From contig CAJINV010000013.1 in the NCBI GenBank assembly GCA_905178155.1, positions 1,926,281-1,990,280 on the forward strand: a stretch of 64,000 nt of DNA. Reading direction: 5' to 3'. The translations under genes were made by a program, and so were the position numbers. Under the pieces are notes generated by a model. It was given only the letters and a program-made list of their open reading frames with translations, was not told the DNA's origin and did not search any database. Positions within the stretch are counted from its first letter, which is position 1. Each line of letters starts with the position of its first letter. Below are positions 34,267 to 46,577 of this stretch, piece by piece. The DNA comes from Amoebophrya sp. A120 (lineage: Eukaryota > Sar > Dinophyceae > Syndiniales > Amoebophryaceae).

Positions 34267-37200
34267 ATGATGTCCAAGAACTCATTTTTCACGCATTGCG
34301 CAGCCGCGCTATTCTTGCGGACGACCACAGTCTTCAGTGCACAACAGGACCAGAAGTGCAACTTTCTTGCTGAAGCTGCGGTGGCTACTACACCAGAAAC
34401 AAGCAATCCACCGAGTCCGACAGGAACTTCCGTCCCGCGCACACCCTCTACTGCCACCTCGGCGCTCCTGGGTACCACGGCGAGCAGGAGCAAACCCCGT
34501 CGCCACCAATCCTTCCCTCGAACTGCAGCGAGGAGGTTAACGGCGCTGAATTTGAGTCCGATCACGAATGGCGAGCACGAAGAAAAAGGCCTCGGCTGGG
34601 TGGATCGCGGGGTATTGCACGGTACCAGGCAGGACGAGGACGGGGGGCATCAGGATGGTCAACATCTTCAAACGGGTGTCAGGCTGGACACGAGAGGAGA
34701 ATTCTTTGCGGCCGCGAATCATTTTCCTGAAAAAGAAGACGAAGACACCGACTTTGATGTCCAGGCAGCTGCGGAGGTCGTGGGACGCAGATCTTTCACG
34801 GATCACGACGAGCTGCGAGAAGGTGATTCAAATGCACCTCCGCAAGGTCTTTCCGGCAGCCTGAATAATGCGTCTCGGGTCCGATTGTTGAAACGGATGC
34901 AGCGATCGCGAGGAAACGCGGCTCCGGCGCAAGGAGATGAAGTGCGTCAAGGCTTGCGAAATTTCTGGCCGGGAGGTGGAGAAATTGCGAATGCCAAATC
35001 ATCCTCGTCGTCGTCCGTCGGAGAACATCATGAACCGGAGTACAAACCGGGACGACCGTCGAGTCTCTGCGTGGAGGAGATTTTTGAAGACGCTTTCGAG
35101 GAGCCGGAGGAGCGCAATGGCACTACTGCCGCCACCACATCAATCCTCGGAGTCATCGAAGACTCGTACCGCCCACGGCTCCGCCCCCCGCCGACCTATG
35201 ACATGTTTGAGGCTGACTGCACCGCCGATGAGTACCTGGCCCGGCACTTGCGTGTTCTGGAAAACGAAACCCCGACTCATCTCAGTCCGCCCCGGAGTTT
35301 CCCCGGCAGAATCGAACCGCCGCGAACTTTTGATGGGTTTCGAGAACACGTTACGCAAGATGACTACTTGCAGCGGTGTCTGCAGCAGGTGCCTGCGGGG
35401 GGTACTAGAGAGCATGACAAGCAAGGTGGTGGAGCAACTTCATCTGCAGCTGCTTCCCCACCTAGTAGTACTGGCGCGCCAGCGCTGATGTCAACATCCG
35501 GAGTTGCTCCCACTGGATCTTCCTCTACTTCGCTGTTGCCAGAAGGCGCAGCCGCTGCTGTTCCTGGCTCTATTGATGGCGACGCCGCGGCTGCACCGAC
35601 CTATGAGCAGAGCCCCTCGTCGATGCATCATGAAGAAGGCAACGTCGAAGGGGATTCTGTGGCCGAGGCGATACGAACTTTGGACGACTTTGAACCGATC
35701 CTCGATGAACAAACTGCAGCAGTACTAACAGGCCGTGGTCCTGATCATGATCCGTCTCAGGCACCACTACTGACGGACCACCAACAACAGAACCAATGGC
35801 AAGAACAGCACATCGCGCCACAGCCAGTAGCTTACAACCACCAAGGACATGGTCCCTATCCCACTTTTCCTCACGGAATTCCTCCGTCCCTGGTGAATTA
35901 CGTGCAGCACGGGCAATCAGGATCGCAATATCCGTACGTCGCCAATGGTAGTCCAGTACCACCTGTTCTACAGCCTCCGTATCCCGGAACTCCCGCATCA
36001 AGTGTAGTTCCGCCTGTTGCGGCCCCAATCTTTCCCGCTGCTGGAGAGCTACAGGGCGCAACAAGTACAGCTGAACTCCCATTGCTGCCGAGCGAAGTGG
36101 TGAGCCACGTCGTGGTGGACATGTTGCAGCAGGACCTGCAACGTTATCTTTCGCTTTCCCACCCAAACCGCAACTGCCATCCGCCCAGAAACAGGTACAA
36201 CTGGAAGCGTAGGAACAACGACTGGAGGTGGAGAAGTGGTGGCACCACCTCCAACAGCAAGAACTACGCAGCTATTGCAATCACGAAATATTAGGAGGCT
36301 GTACGATTAATCGACCCCCTTTTCGATACCGAAAAGGGGGGTAGAAGCGGGAATCTGATCGAGCTTACCCCCCCACGCCCCCCTTTTCGAAATCCGGGGG
36401 CTGTTTATCGCGAAACCTATCGCGAATCTGAATCCGGGCGGCACGGCGCGCTTGACACCTTTCGCCGCTTTGCTTTTTCAAAAGCGCAGCCACATGCGGT
36501 GCCCAGCTACAGCTAGCTTCGCTGGATTGTGCGGCGCACTACGGTGCGCAAAGTACACAGCGCCGACGCTATGTAGCGAGTTCTTGTTTGTTCTTTTTCT
36601 TTCAAAAAAAAAAAAAAGCGCAAGAGAAGCAAAGCGTAAGCGACGCGCTTTCTGCTTCTCAAAATAAAGCCGGCCCCGTTTCTCCCAAGACAAAGGGGGC
36701 GGCTTTCTTTCGCAGAACCCAGCAGCAGCACAGCCACCCTGGAGTAAATCATCTCCAACTTGATAACAATCCCAGTTTGCAGCTGTAGACGTAGACCGTG
36801 GACCTACAGCGGAAAAAAAGAACTGCTTCGCAGTAACTTGGGCGCAGTTTGTAGAGGTAAACCCACTGTGGAGCAGCTCTACTACTCAAAAACGAAGGCG
36901 GTTCGCGATGCATCACGACGAAGCTTCTTCTCCTGCGAAGTAGCTCTATTGCACAAAAACAGCGCTGCGACGCAATAGACCACCAGGAGGCAGCTACTTA
37001 GAGCGCAGCATTGCACAACCACCCTCGGGCTGTTGAAGCGACCATCCCAGCACTTCCTGCATTTGGAAAAGCTGAGACGGCCACTTCGACCACTGGGGCG
37101 GCACGTTCTCCGCTGCATGTTCTCCGCTGCGCGCTATTGGCACCACCTCCAACAGCAAGAGCTACGCAGCTATTGCAATCACGAAATATTTATCAAGTGT

Positions 37201-40200
37201 AAAAATGTCTGGGTCTGCAAGATTGCAACTTGTCATGCTGTTTTTGGACTCTAAAAAATTCTGTATTGCATGACCAGCAAGAGGAGCGCCGATTGTGCTA
37301 CACGGACAGGGCATTTCTCATGCGGAAGGTGCATCAGGAAGACCTCTAAATATCAGCGATGCTAGGTCATGCATTACAGGCATCTTGGGTCATGAGAAAT
37401 ATGCATGACAAATCTTGCATTCTTCCAGACCCAGACATTTTTACATTTGATAATATTAGCACCACTCCTTACCACGACCGTTTTCTGCAAGACGATTGCT
37501 ACCTGGAGCGACTGTGCGATACCAACATCGAGTTGCCTGAAGAAGTGCGCGAATTTTGGGCCGCGGTCAGCAGCAAGACACGGGGCCGTGTGGCGCGGGA
37601 GAGAAAAGTGGAAGATATCGGCGCCGTAATTGCAGCAAACTACAGTGGAGGTGCTCCTGCTGGTGGTGCGCCCTCTAATGACTATGCCAGCACTTTCGAA
37701 GGTGATGATGATGATGATCAAGATGATCAAGATGGCCAGCAAATTACCTGTAGCACGCGAACCGACACGGGAAGTAGCTACGTGCAGGAGCAGGGAGATG
37801 GCTGCGGCGGCGCTAGCGCTACTGACGACGGTAGTTCTTTCATGCCGGATGACAACCCAGATTTTGCCTCGATTCTGGCGTACACGAGAGGAGCCTCCGC
37901 AGCTGGAGGAAAAAAGCGCAGCAACTACAGCATGAACGAAGGTGCAGCCTCCTCCTCCTCGACTGCCACTGCTGACCCGTCGCCAGCGCTGGGTTCATCT
38001 TGTGCTCCCAGTCCTCCATACACCGCGATCTCGTCCCCGGTGTTTAATCCCAGCGCTGACCCGCGGCTGGCGGCTTCCATGTTTGGCAGTGAGAAATCTC
38101 TCGGCGGCGCCACGGCCGTGTCAACTGACGGGCAGAGCGTCGGCACGTCGACGCGCGGGGGTGGAATGTTGACACCTGCTGAAGTTAATGCAGGCTTCCT
38201 TGGCCCCGGTTGCAACAGCTACTCGACCACCACTTGTGGAGAGTTGTGTTCCACCTACGGAGCGAGTGGGTCGGTTTGTGGTGACCAGATGAAGTCCTCG
38301 GGAACTGGCGCTGTGGGCGGCGATGATTTTGTCGCTGGCGCCGCTTCTGCCAGCGGCACAGCTCACGACCGTGGCATTCGCAAAACAAGTAGGCAGATGT
38401 CGGCTTCGTCCCCTGTCTTCGTCCCGTGTGGTATTCAGCACCCACCAACCGGACATGGTACAGCAAACCCTTCTAGAACAAGTGCTTCCACCACGACCAC
38501 TGCATCCGCTGGTGGAGGTGCAGCTGCCAGTTGCGACTACGGCTTCGCATTTACGCACTCCGCCTTGCAGATCGCCTTGATGGTACTGGTAAGTGGTGGG
38601 ATCCAGAGGACCTCTAGGATGGTGGAAGAACTAGCAGGAGTTGGAGTTGCACCATCTGCGATCAACATTCCGCAGCAGGTTCAACATCCGGAGTGCGTCG
38701 CGCAAGAACATCCATTTCGGAACGGAAATACTGATCGTGGGGCCTATCAAGAAGAACCTTACCACAGGGGGGGCTCTTGCAGTACCGACCCCAGGCCTAC
38801 ACAAGTACGAGATGCTGGTCAATACTTCCAGCCGATCCATTTCTACTCGCAATTCTATGGCGGGCCTGCTCCGTGGTCCGAAGCTGCTGCTCCTACGACC
38901 TCGCAGAAAAAACGTCCGAGTGCAGCGGCTGTCTCGCGGGACGAGAACGAAATACCGCAGCAGGGTGTTTTGATTCCTGCAAGAACCGAACGTGACAAAA
39001 AAGCGCCTATGACAGGAGCACAACATCAACACGTTGAGCACGACGAGCAACATAAAGACGAAAGAATTCCGCATGAGCAGGAGCTGGTGAAGGAACTTCT
39101 AGAGCGCTTGCTCCGATGCGTCCCCGACCCGAAAACTGCTGCCAATGTGTTGTTTGAGCATTTGTTGCGAGGAAAAGTGACCTACGATGAGCAACTTCAG
39201 GAGGAGACTCTCGCACGATTGGAGGAAAAATCCTCGAGAAGAAACGAAGCGGAAAGATCGGCGAGGCAACCACAGGACGAGCCGACAGGGAACAGACCGT
39301 TCTTGGCCTTTTCGCAACAGGAATTTCACGCTGAACATGAACCAGTGGCCAGTACGAGCTCCGCTACAACTGCAGAAGTCTCCGCAGGGCCGTCGTCAAC
39401 CTCAGCCCGACCAACAAAGCTGAATCCGAACGCGGCGGCATTCGTCCCCCCAACGGTGATTTCCCACCCCGACGGACCAGAATACAGTTTTAGTCCTGGC
39501 GGGAGCCGGATTACGAAGAGTCAAAAGGTCGAGTGCTACGACCCGGGGAAACGGATGGAGTCTGGGTCATCTCCATCGCAAATGAGCATTGAGGCGATTA
39601 CTTTCGGTCCGATTTCCCGCACTCGTGCGGCTGCCAGTACTAGCTCTAGGTCTAGCGGCGGCCATGTTACAGCTCTTGGAGGACCAATTTTTCAACAAAA
39701 AACTACTGCAGCAGAGTCGTTCACGGTGCCAACGACTGCGAAATCGGTGATCACTTCGTGGACCCCCTCGGAGGATTCGAAACAAGAAAAAAGAGAAGCA
39801 GGTGGTGACATCACCGTGGTACACTGCGCCACGGCGAAGGAGCTGGATCAAGCTGCGGCAGCTACTTTGAGACGGGAAGTCGTAAATGCTCAAACCAACC
39901 CCGAACAGCAGCCACAGCACCGGCCAGCATGTGGTGGCCGCTTTGGAAGTTGTCCTGCAGCGCCGGTCGTTCATGAGGAGTTCGGTGGACAAGGTGGATC
40001 ATTCGTCCCCTCGCCACCGCCTTGCGGCAAAAGCTACGGATCCCTCCTCTGCACCTCCGCTTCCCCATTCAGTCCTCCTTGTTCGCCGCCGCCAATGAGT
40101 CCAAATCTTGATTACGGCCGCTGTGGCAATGGCGCATTTGTACCTGCTGGAGGACCCGCAGCTCCTCGTGGAACTTCTTCTTGGAAAACTACCGCTACCG

Positions 40201-43200
40201 CCGTCTATGATTCTCCGCACACCGTCCCGGCCTCACCAGCGTCGCTTTCCAGCATGGCGCCCGGAATTATGGTGGACGTTGAAAATACCGCGAAAGGGTT
40301 CTTGGCCCCGGTTGTACCACCACCGATGCCGCCTCAAGAACCGCCACGAGGTGCTAGTTTATTTTCGACCCCATCGAGGACTCCCGCCGCGGCTTCTGAA
40401 ACTTCTGCCACAGGAGCAGGTGGACCATCTCCAGACGCGATGTTGCACCACCAGCAGCGGAGCAGTCTTCATAATCGTGATAGCATCCAGATGCAACACA
40501 CACAGCAGCAACAGCAGCAGCGGCAGTTTTTGCGGCAGCATCTTTCACGAACACAGGCTGTAGATGTAGTTGCAGCGCAAGGCGGTCCTTGCGATAAGCT
40601 TCGGACGAGCGCAGTCTCCTTGGCGTCCAATCCTCAGCCTCCCGGAACATGGCTAGCTCACGACAGCTCGATTGCCGCTGCCGTAGCGAGGCAGTTGAGG
40701 TTGAGTGTACAGCAATCCAAAGAACAGTTGTCCCAGCAAGTGCAAGAATCTTCTCCAAATGAAGACCATTACTATCCGCAAGAACGTTGTCGATCCCCGC
40801 AGCTGCTGCAGCCGCAGCAACCTGCTCAAACTCGCGTTTATGCGACGCAGACACGACTCGCAGGGACCACGACGGCAGCTGCTGAGGCTACTCGGTTTCC
40901 ACAAACAGGACATCATCATCAAAGTGTGCCATTATTTCACTCGTCCGCCATGACTGGTGGTGCATTATCTTCTCGGCGCTTTAGAAGTACAACTTGGGGG
41001 GAGGGGGACAAGGAACTCACACTGCTTCAAAACATCCGCATCGGCGTGCCCGGAACGCCGCAAAACCCTCCACCATCGCATTCGCCGGAGAGGACAGCGA
41101 GTTGTACACCCGTTGTAGGACTACACACCCCTGGTTTTTTATTTCCGCGTGACGGGTTCAGTGCTACACCGGCCACTGCAATCGTTGGGCAAGATGGCAA
41201 CACAACTACAGCCGCACCTGCTATGTCATCTGGTGCAGATGATCACATTGAAGGACCACGGGCAACCGCGCAGCGCCGCCTCCCGGATCGCGCCGTCGTC
41301 CACATCAGCAGCCATACGGAGCTGGATCCGCAGTTCCGCGTTCCAGTTTACCAGCTCGAAGTGATGAACGTCGAGCGGTTATTCTGAGTAAAAACATTCC
41401 CACCCCAGCAGAGTTGTCATGCAAATCTGCATGCTGAAAATGTTTCTCATGCGGAGCCCCATGAGAAGCATTTATTTTCCATTCGTGTTTTGGAATTTTC
41501 CATGCTCCAATCAGCATTATAGGCTAGATCTGTGGTGTTGCTGAGCTAGCTCGAACAGCACTACGCTACAAGTCCAAATTTGTCATGCAAAACAGCCAAA
41601 ACTTGTGGACTTGTCTAGCGGAGTCCGTAGCCATTTTGGCTCAAGGGAGTTTTCTTTTTTTTCCAGCAGAGGCTGGCTGTTGCCGGGGATTAGAAATGCA
41701 AATACGAAGGTAGTGCGATTCCATAACTCATCTCGTGACGTTTCCATTTTGACTCTCTTTGCCTTTTCTCACTCTTTGGATTGCTTTCGCGTCACTTCAT
41801 TTTACAAGTATATACAAAACATCATGGAAAACGGAACGCGGAGTCGGAAGGATTTGCATTGAAAACGACCCTGGGCTCGACGAAAGCGCATGAAGGGTGG
41901 CTGGGGATTGCAAGATTTGCGCGCGCCGCTGGAGCTACAGAATGAGGAAGACCAGGTCGTAGGGCATACGCACGCGGGGGAGGATGGAGAAAACGGGACC
42001 GAAACGAGAACAACGGGCGCAGTACGAAAGTGGATCGAGAACCAACATGCTGGAGCAGGGGACAAGGGCGGAAAAGTAAGAAATCGGGAAAAAAAAGCCG
42101 TATACCTGCGCAATTCCTTATATGTGAATGACATGGCGGGTGGGAGGGGTTCTTCACATTTTTGGTAACGCCCACCGCCCCGACTAGAATAATTGAATGA
42201 TGAAAAAATTGGGGGCCGGGCAAAAAAAAAGTCCCCATCTTGACTATGGGGTGGGGACGTTTTTACATAGGATAGCGGTACCTCTCCTGGGTCCGGAACG
42301 ACTGGCGGGCGGTGTTGCTTGGGGGAGTGGAATATGGATTGTAAAAATGTCTGGGTCTGGAAGGTTGGAACTTGTAATGCTAGCTTTCCATACCTAGAAA
42401 ATCTGTATTGCACAACCAACAAAAGTCGCAGCCTCTTTTGTCATGCAAAAACGCAGTCTCTCATGCGGATTGCCTACGAGAAAGCGTTTTGGGAAGTTGT
42501 CATGCCGGACTGCATTCGGTAGTGTTTTCATCATGCACGTTTTAGCATCACAAGTTTCCAGACCCAGACATTTTTGCATTTCATATGGAATTGATGGACT
42601 TCGTGCTGCTCTGGTTCGTGGGGGAGGAGGTCGAGATTCCGGATATGATCCCCCAGTACGAAAAAAAATACAGACGGAAAATGGTCAACTTGATCCGCGG
42701 CGTCGCTCCGGACCAGGTTGATCCTTACAACGCCTTAGCAGGAGCTGTTGGTGGTCGAGAGTGGATGCCGGCCCTGCCGCGTCGGTTTCAAGAGGAGAAT
42801 GCGGAGCTGTTAGCCAGGTTGTGGTCCCGGTTTGAACTCACTAAGGAGTACTACGACGCAAGGAATGGCACGGCGACGATGACGAGCAGCGCTAGTTGTA
42901 CAACTGCAACTGCTGGTGGAACCTCCCCTGCTGGTGAAAGTCGGTTTCTAGGCCGCGGGGCCTCTTCCTCTGGAATTGATTCATCCGGTGGTGTTCTTGC
43001 ATCCTCGACTTCTCCTGCCGCCTCCGCTTCTCGTCCAGCTCGCCGGACGAGCTGGTACGAAGATAGTTTCCAGGGGGGAGAGGACATCCAAGAGCATGAG
43101 GATCAACTCCAAGGCCCTTCTGCAGGGGGTGCGTCTTCCTTCCATTCGTGGAGCTTTAACCTGAAGACAACAACCGCAGGAGCGGCGTCAGCAGAGCAGA

Positions 43201-44036
43201 TAGACAGCACAAGACCGCGAACAGGCATCAAACCAGCCCCAGTAACGGCAGGTCCGGTGCTTGCTGCAAAGAGTTCAGCGAGTTCGTCTAGTTGTACAAC
43301 AACCACTGCAGCTGCGCCTGAGCGTTGTGTGCTGCGTTCTGAGAGAACAGAACCGGCAGAGCGCCGGCGACCTGCGCCGTCGCCGAGTATGAACAATTTG
43401 AGTGAAGAAGAAGAGGAAAACGAGAGGCAGCGCTGGCTACCGATTCTGGTGAAGCGGAAAATACACGAGGAGTTGACGAAAATTTACTTGCTGCATTTTC
43501 CCAACCAGAACGGTCGGGGCTACTTGACGAACAACCGCGGAAAGATGAATTTCGCGATGAAAGAACAGAAGAAGAAGCAGGAACGGCAACGCTCAGCACC
43601 TTCTTCGCAGCAAGGAGATCATTTTAATGACACAGCCCCTCACACCCCTGCCGATTACTTCCTGCCCGAAGACCAAAAGCTTCTCGCTTTGGCGGACCTG
43701 CTTGACACCATCAACTTCCAATACTACGAAGGGGAGCTGCTGATTCAGCTGCGGCAATTACGGTGGTTGTTACACGTGGTATTACAAGGGTTTGAGCACC
43801 GCCGGCTGAGAATGAGGGCGCAACCTTCTGTATCGGAGGATACGAGTTCTTCTTACCGTGGCCCAAATAAGCAACTTGCACGGCAACTGTGGGAGAAAAA
43901 ACAATGGGAGATCGACCAGCAGGAGGGCAGGCTATGGAAACGCTGGGAGTCGATCGACGGAAGGTTGAGAAAAATGGGTGGCCGTTACGAAGGAAAGGGG
44001 GGCGGGAAGGGAGGCTATTCTTGGCGGCCAGTGTGA
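34267..44036 (+). CDS. Giant disordered PAM2-motif protein, about 2466 aa
   Basis: A very large Ser/Thr/Pro/Gln-rich protein, mostly disordered. At 39420-39449 it encodes LNPNAAAFVP, a near-ideal PAM2 motif (L-N-x-x-A-x-x-F-x-P) that in ataxin-2, Paip and similar proteins binds the MLLE domain of poly(A)-binding protein. A mRNA-metabolism role is therefore inferred. An internal repeat is present three times: TYDMFEADCTADEYLARHL, TFDGFREHVTQDDYLQRCL and YHDRFLQDDCYLERL. The C-terminal exon has two conserved-looking helical blocks (LMDFVLLWFVGEEVEIPD; QKLLALADLLDTINFQYYEG) and a Gly/Lys-rich tail. Main exons: 34267-about 36142, about 36189-36292 (joined over a 55-bp direct repeat to 37190), 37458-41379, 42280-42332, 42591-44036. 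A +1 frame change between about 36140 and 36200 needs a tiny intron (46-52 bp) or is an error. A stop at 41385-41387 is inside an introner. Confidence 0.72.
36240..36294 (+). repeat. 55-bp exonic direct repeat, copy 1
   Basis: Begins TGGCACCACCTCCAACAGCA. Matches 37138-37190 (plus 37458-37459 beyond the introner) with one mismatch. In frame it reads APPPTARTTQLLQSRNI. Copy 1 lacks the introner present at the end of copy 2. Confidence 0.92.
36295..37137. other. 843-bp block between the 55-bp repeats, probable intron
   Basis: Contains a perfect 11-bp stem with a 4-nt loop (36315-36340, CCCCCTTTTCG-ATAC-CGAAAAGGGGG), a weaker hairpin near 36626-36660 and a run of A. The last 130 bp read like coding DNA in the frame of copy 2 (ATIPALPAFGKAETATSTTG), so part may be a duplicated exon fragment. 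Confidence 0.55.
37138..37190 (+). repeat. 55-bp exonic direct repeat, copy 2
   Basis: 898 bp downstream of copy 1, one mismatch (AAGAGC against AAGAAC). It is interrupted after ATATT by the introner at 37191-37452, which therefore inserted after the duplication or only into this copy. Confidence 0.9.
37191..37452 (-). mobile_element. Introner, CTGGG family, reverse orientation, TSD ATATT
   Basis: Ends TATCAAGTGTAAAAATGTC and inverted TATCAAATGTAAAAATGTC, both followed by TGGGTCTG. Exact ATATT copies at 37186-37190 and 37453-37457. Its core is the reverse complement of the cores at 49851-50127 and 62360-62624. Confidence 0.9.
41380..42274 (+). mobile_element. Introner, ACGTCTCCACCCC family, with nested retrocopy, TSD GCGGT
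   Basis: An 895-bp element: left end TATTCTGAGTAAAAACATTC, inverted right end TATCCTATGTAAAAACGTCC. Exact GCGGT copies at 41375-41379 and 42275-42279. The outer parts match the 287-bp relative at 53582-53868; the extra ~600 bp is the retrocopy at 41624-42230. Removal restores GAG CGG TAC CTC. Confidence 0.9.
41624..42230 (+). pseudogene. Retrocopy of a trans-spliced mRNA, with spliced leader and poly(A)
   Basis: Starts at 41624-41645 with the complete 22-nt dinoflagellate spliced leader (TCCGTAGCC, then ATTTTGGCTCAAG) and ends with nine A at 42222-42230. Both ends lie exactly where the shorter relative at 53582-53868 reads straight through (GTCTAGCCGGTTCCCCATC). The parent gene is not identified. 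An open frame at 41890-42168 (92 codons) precedes a 60-nt tail before the poly(A), but upstream stops make its status uncertain. Confidence 0.88.
42333..42585 (+). mobile_element. Introner, CTGGG family, TSD TGGAA
   Basis: Ends TATGGATTGTAAAAATGTC and inverted TATGAAATGCAAAAATGTC, then TGGGTCTGGAA on both arms. Exact TGGAA copies at 42328-42332 and 42586-42590. Removal gives GGA GTG GAA TTG ATG GAC in frame. Confidence 0.9.
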
Positions 44037-46577
44037 CCCGATTCAAAGGATGAACCCAGGATTGTTACATACTCTTTATGAATAATACCTACGGCTAGTA
44101 TTCTCTGACACAATGAACGAAACTGCAACTAACCACGAGGCGTGCAACTACAAGAATTACTTATCGAATCACGATGTACCTTTCTTTCTACCTCAAACTT
44201 GAAACAAATTGTGCCTTGCATGAAACGAACCGAAGATTTGGATTTGCACGGAAAAAATGAAAAAGGGATAGCTCTTTGATATTTTGAGAACAACCTCTGC
44301 CACCTCTCCTATTGTGCAAAATAAGATAGCACACTCAACCTTAAGTACGACCAGAGTGCTTCTTCATTCACTTTCGTTTTGTTTTGGAAAATACGCTCGT
44401 ATTAAGTATCGTATTTTTTCTGAAACTATTTCAATATCAAAAAAATCTACTTACATTGAAAACGCGATCGTAAGTATCGCGTTTCATCGCTCTAGAAAAA
44501 GGTTGTCTAGGTACTATTCTGGCGTACCGCTTTAGATTTTACTCCGCAGGGCCTACTACTGGCCCTCCTGCTGTAAAACTTTTGACTCAAGAAGACAATT
44601 GTCTTCGCTTGTACAAACAACCTGCGCGCGCACCGTGCAGCCTTATTCGGTAGCACAACAGCGGCTCAAAGCGCTCGACAGATGAAGAATGCAACTTTTA
44701 ATTTTTTTCTTTTTGAAATCGAAATCTTAATCGTGTGAGAGTGACTAGTATCGTGAATATATTCATCTTTTGATTTTTCTCAATTTTCTATATTCTGAAT
44801 GAAGTTTTCTGTATGGGTTCGTTTTTCTTGACTAAAAAGCACGTAAAACAAATCGCTCCGACTGACGTGCTTTGTTGACTTTGACAAATTTGCACCAGTC
44901 GAACAACGAGTGATGCAAAATCAAAATAATCAGACTAGTGATTTATCATATGCGACTGAGATTCAAAGCACTAGCATTTATCTTGTCCTTGTCGAAAAAA
45001 TAGAAAAGCGGCGAACATAGAAAATCCACCCTGACTTCTTCATAGCAGCTGCGAGGTACTACAGCTAGCTCACACTCTTGATAGACATAACGCAAAAATA
45101 TCGTACAAAAATATCATAGTCATTTCGTTCCGCGGAAGACGAATTGTGAAAATATGGGTTGTCGTCTTCACCTGCTATAATTGTTAGAAAGAGGTATTTT
45201 CATCCTATGTAGTGAGGTCTATGCCAATAAACGCAGACTCTAATCCTGTGATTCTGTACCAAAACAACTTAGAGGCAATCTCTTTCTTTGTGCAGCACTT
45301 ATGATTGTCAACCAGAGATCTCATCATGTTGAAGTTGGTGCGACGAAATGGGAACGACGAAGCTTTGCGGTACCAGAACCAGACCACTACCACTTCATCA
45401 AGAACGCAGAAGCAAAATAAAAATGAACTTTTTTGTGTAACTCTAACTACGAAAATGAAAAAAATCAATCAGGAGTGCGCATACATTTTTTTTGTCTGCG
45501 GAAGCTGAACTCGCATATGAACAATTTCGAGTGGTACATGAAGAAATAGAAAACAATATTATATTCCACAGTGGTAAGAGGACGTAGCGGTACGTGAGGA
45601 CGAGGAGATTTGGAATTTCTTGCAATCGTGATCAGGACTTTTTCTGTACCAAAGGGTTACCTGATAAAATAACAGAATACAGCTAGCTCTACCCCTATGC
45701 ATGTTGGATGAGGCGGGAACTGCGTGAGACTTTGATCGTAATTTCTATATTCTTTCTGGGTATAACAAACGAGACGATCAGCGATCGGAGCCTGGTCTTT
45801 ACAGCACTGCTATAGACGAAGATGGTACATAGCGAACAAACAAGTTTTTGAAGTAAATTTTGCATGGAAAGATCGCACTAGAGGTGCTGCTCCTACACTT
45901 TGGCCTTCCTTGACAATATCAAAAACCTACTGCAAAATATAGCTAAAGACCTCGAAGAATAAAGAAAACTAGTTCTGAAACGGCTTTGGAAGAACAACAA
46001 ATGCATGACGGGTGTCTTGTCTTCAAGCACAAAACGTGAACGCGTGCAAAGCAACTACGTACATGCTCCTGCTTGTTCTACAAGCAGCTTCTTGTCTTTT
46101 ATCTGCGTCGCTGTCATCCTACTAGCATGTTGAGGATACATGAGCGAGATGAAGTAAGTAGCCGTGTGGGGAGGTGGTATTATAGACGCTGGTGGGGGAT
46201 GAACAACCAAATTGAGAGCTGCGCGGAGTGTTTCTTCTGGAGCGTAGCAAAGCGTAACGCTGAGGGAGGACGAAAGATCTACTAGAAATACTAAATAGAA
46301 TGAGGATGTATTGGAGAGCAACTACCTGCGTGTACTCTTGCGTCGGGGACAGCACAGAAATTTGCACCGGGTGTAGTAGACAAAAAGTACCTCTACAGAA
46401 AAATAATGTGGACACAAGACCAAAGCCAAACCACGAACACGATGCCCAACCGTCGTACGGAGCAGCAACGGTCCGTCCCTTTGCTCCAAGTCCAACGCTG
46501 CGAAGACGGTGATAAGCCGTGAAGAGCGGTAGAAGAAGGTGTAGGTAGTTTGATAGCAGTTGATCTCTGGGTCACCC
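44037..46577. other. Intergenic, AT-rich, no gene seen
   Basis: About 2.5 kb of AT-rich DNA with many stops on both strands. No RNA gene or repeat of note recognised. Confidence 0.55.

Noticed and set aside
41385-41387. Stop codon as the end of the large PAM2 gene
   Set aside because: The stop lies inside an introner with exact GCGGT duplications; removal continues the frame to 44036.
42585-42587. ATG as start of a separate gene
   Set aside because: It lies at the junction of an introner (TSD TGGAA); the frame continues from upstream exons.
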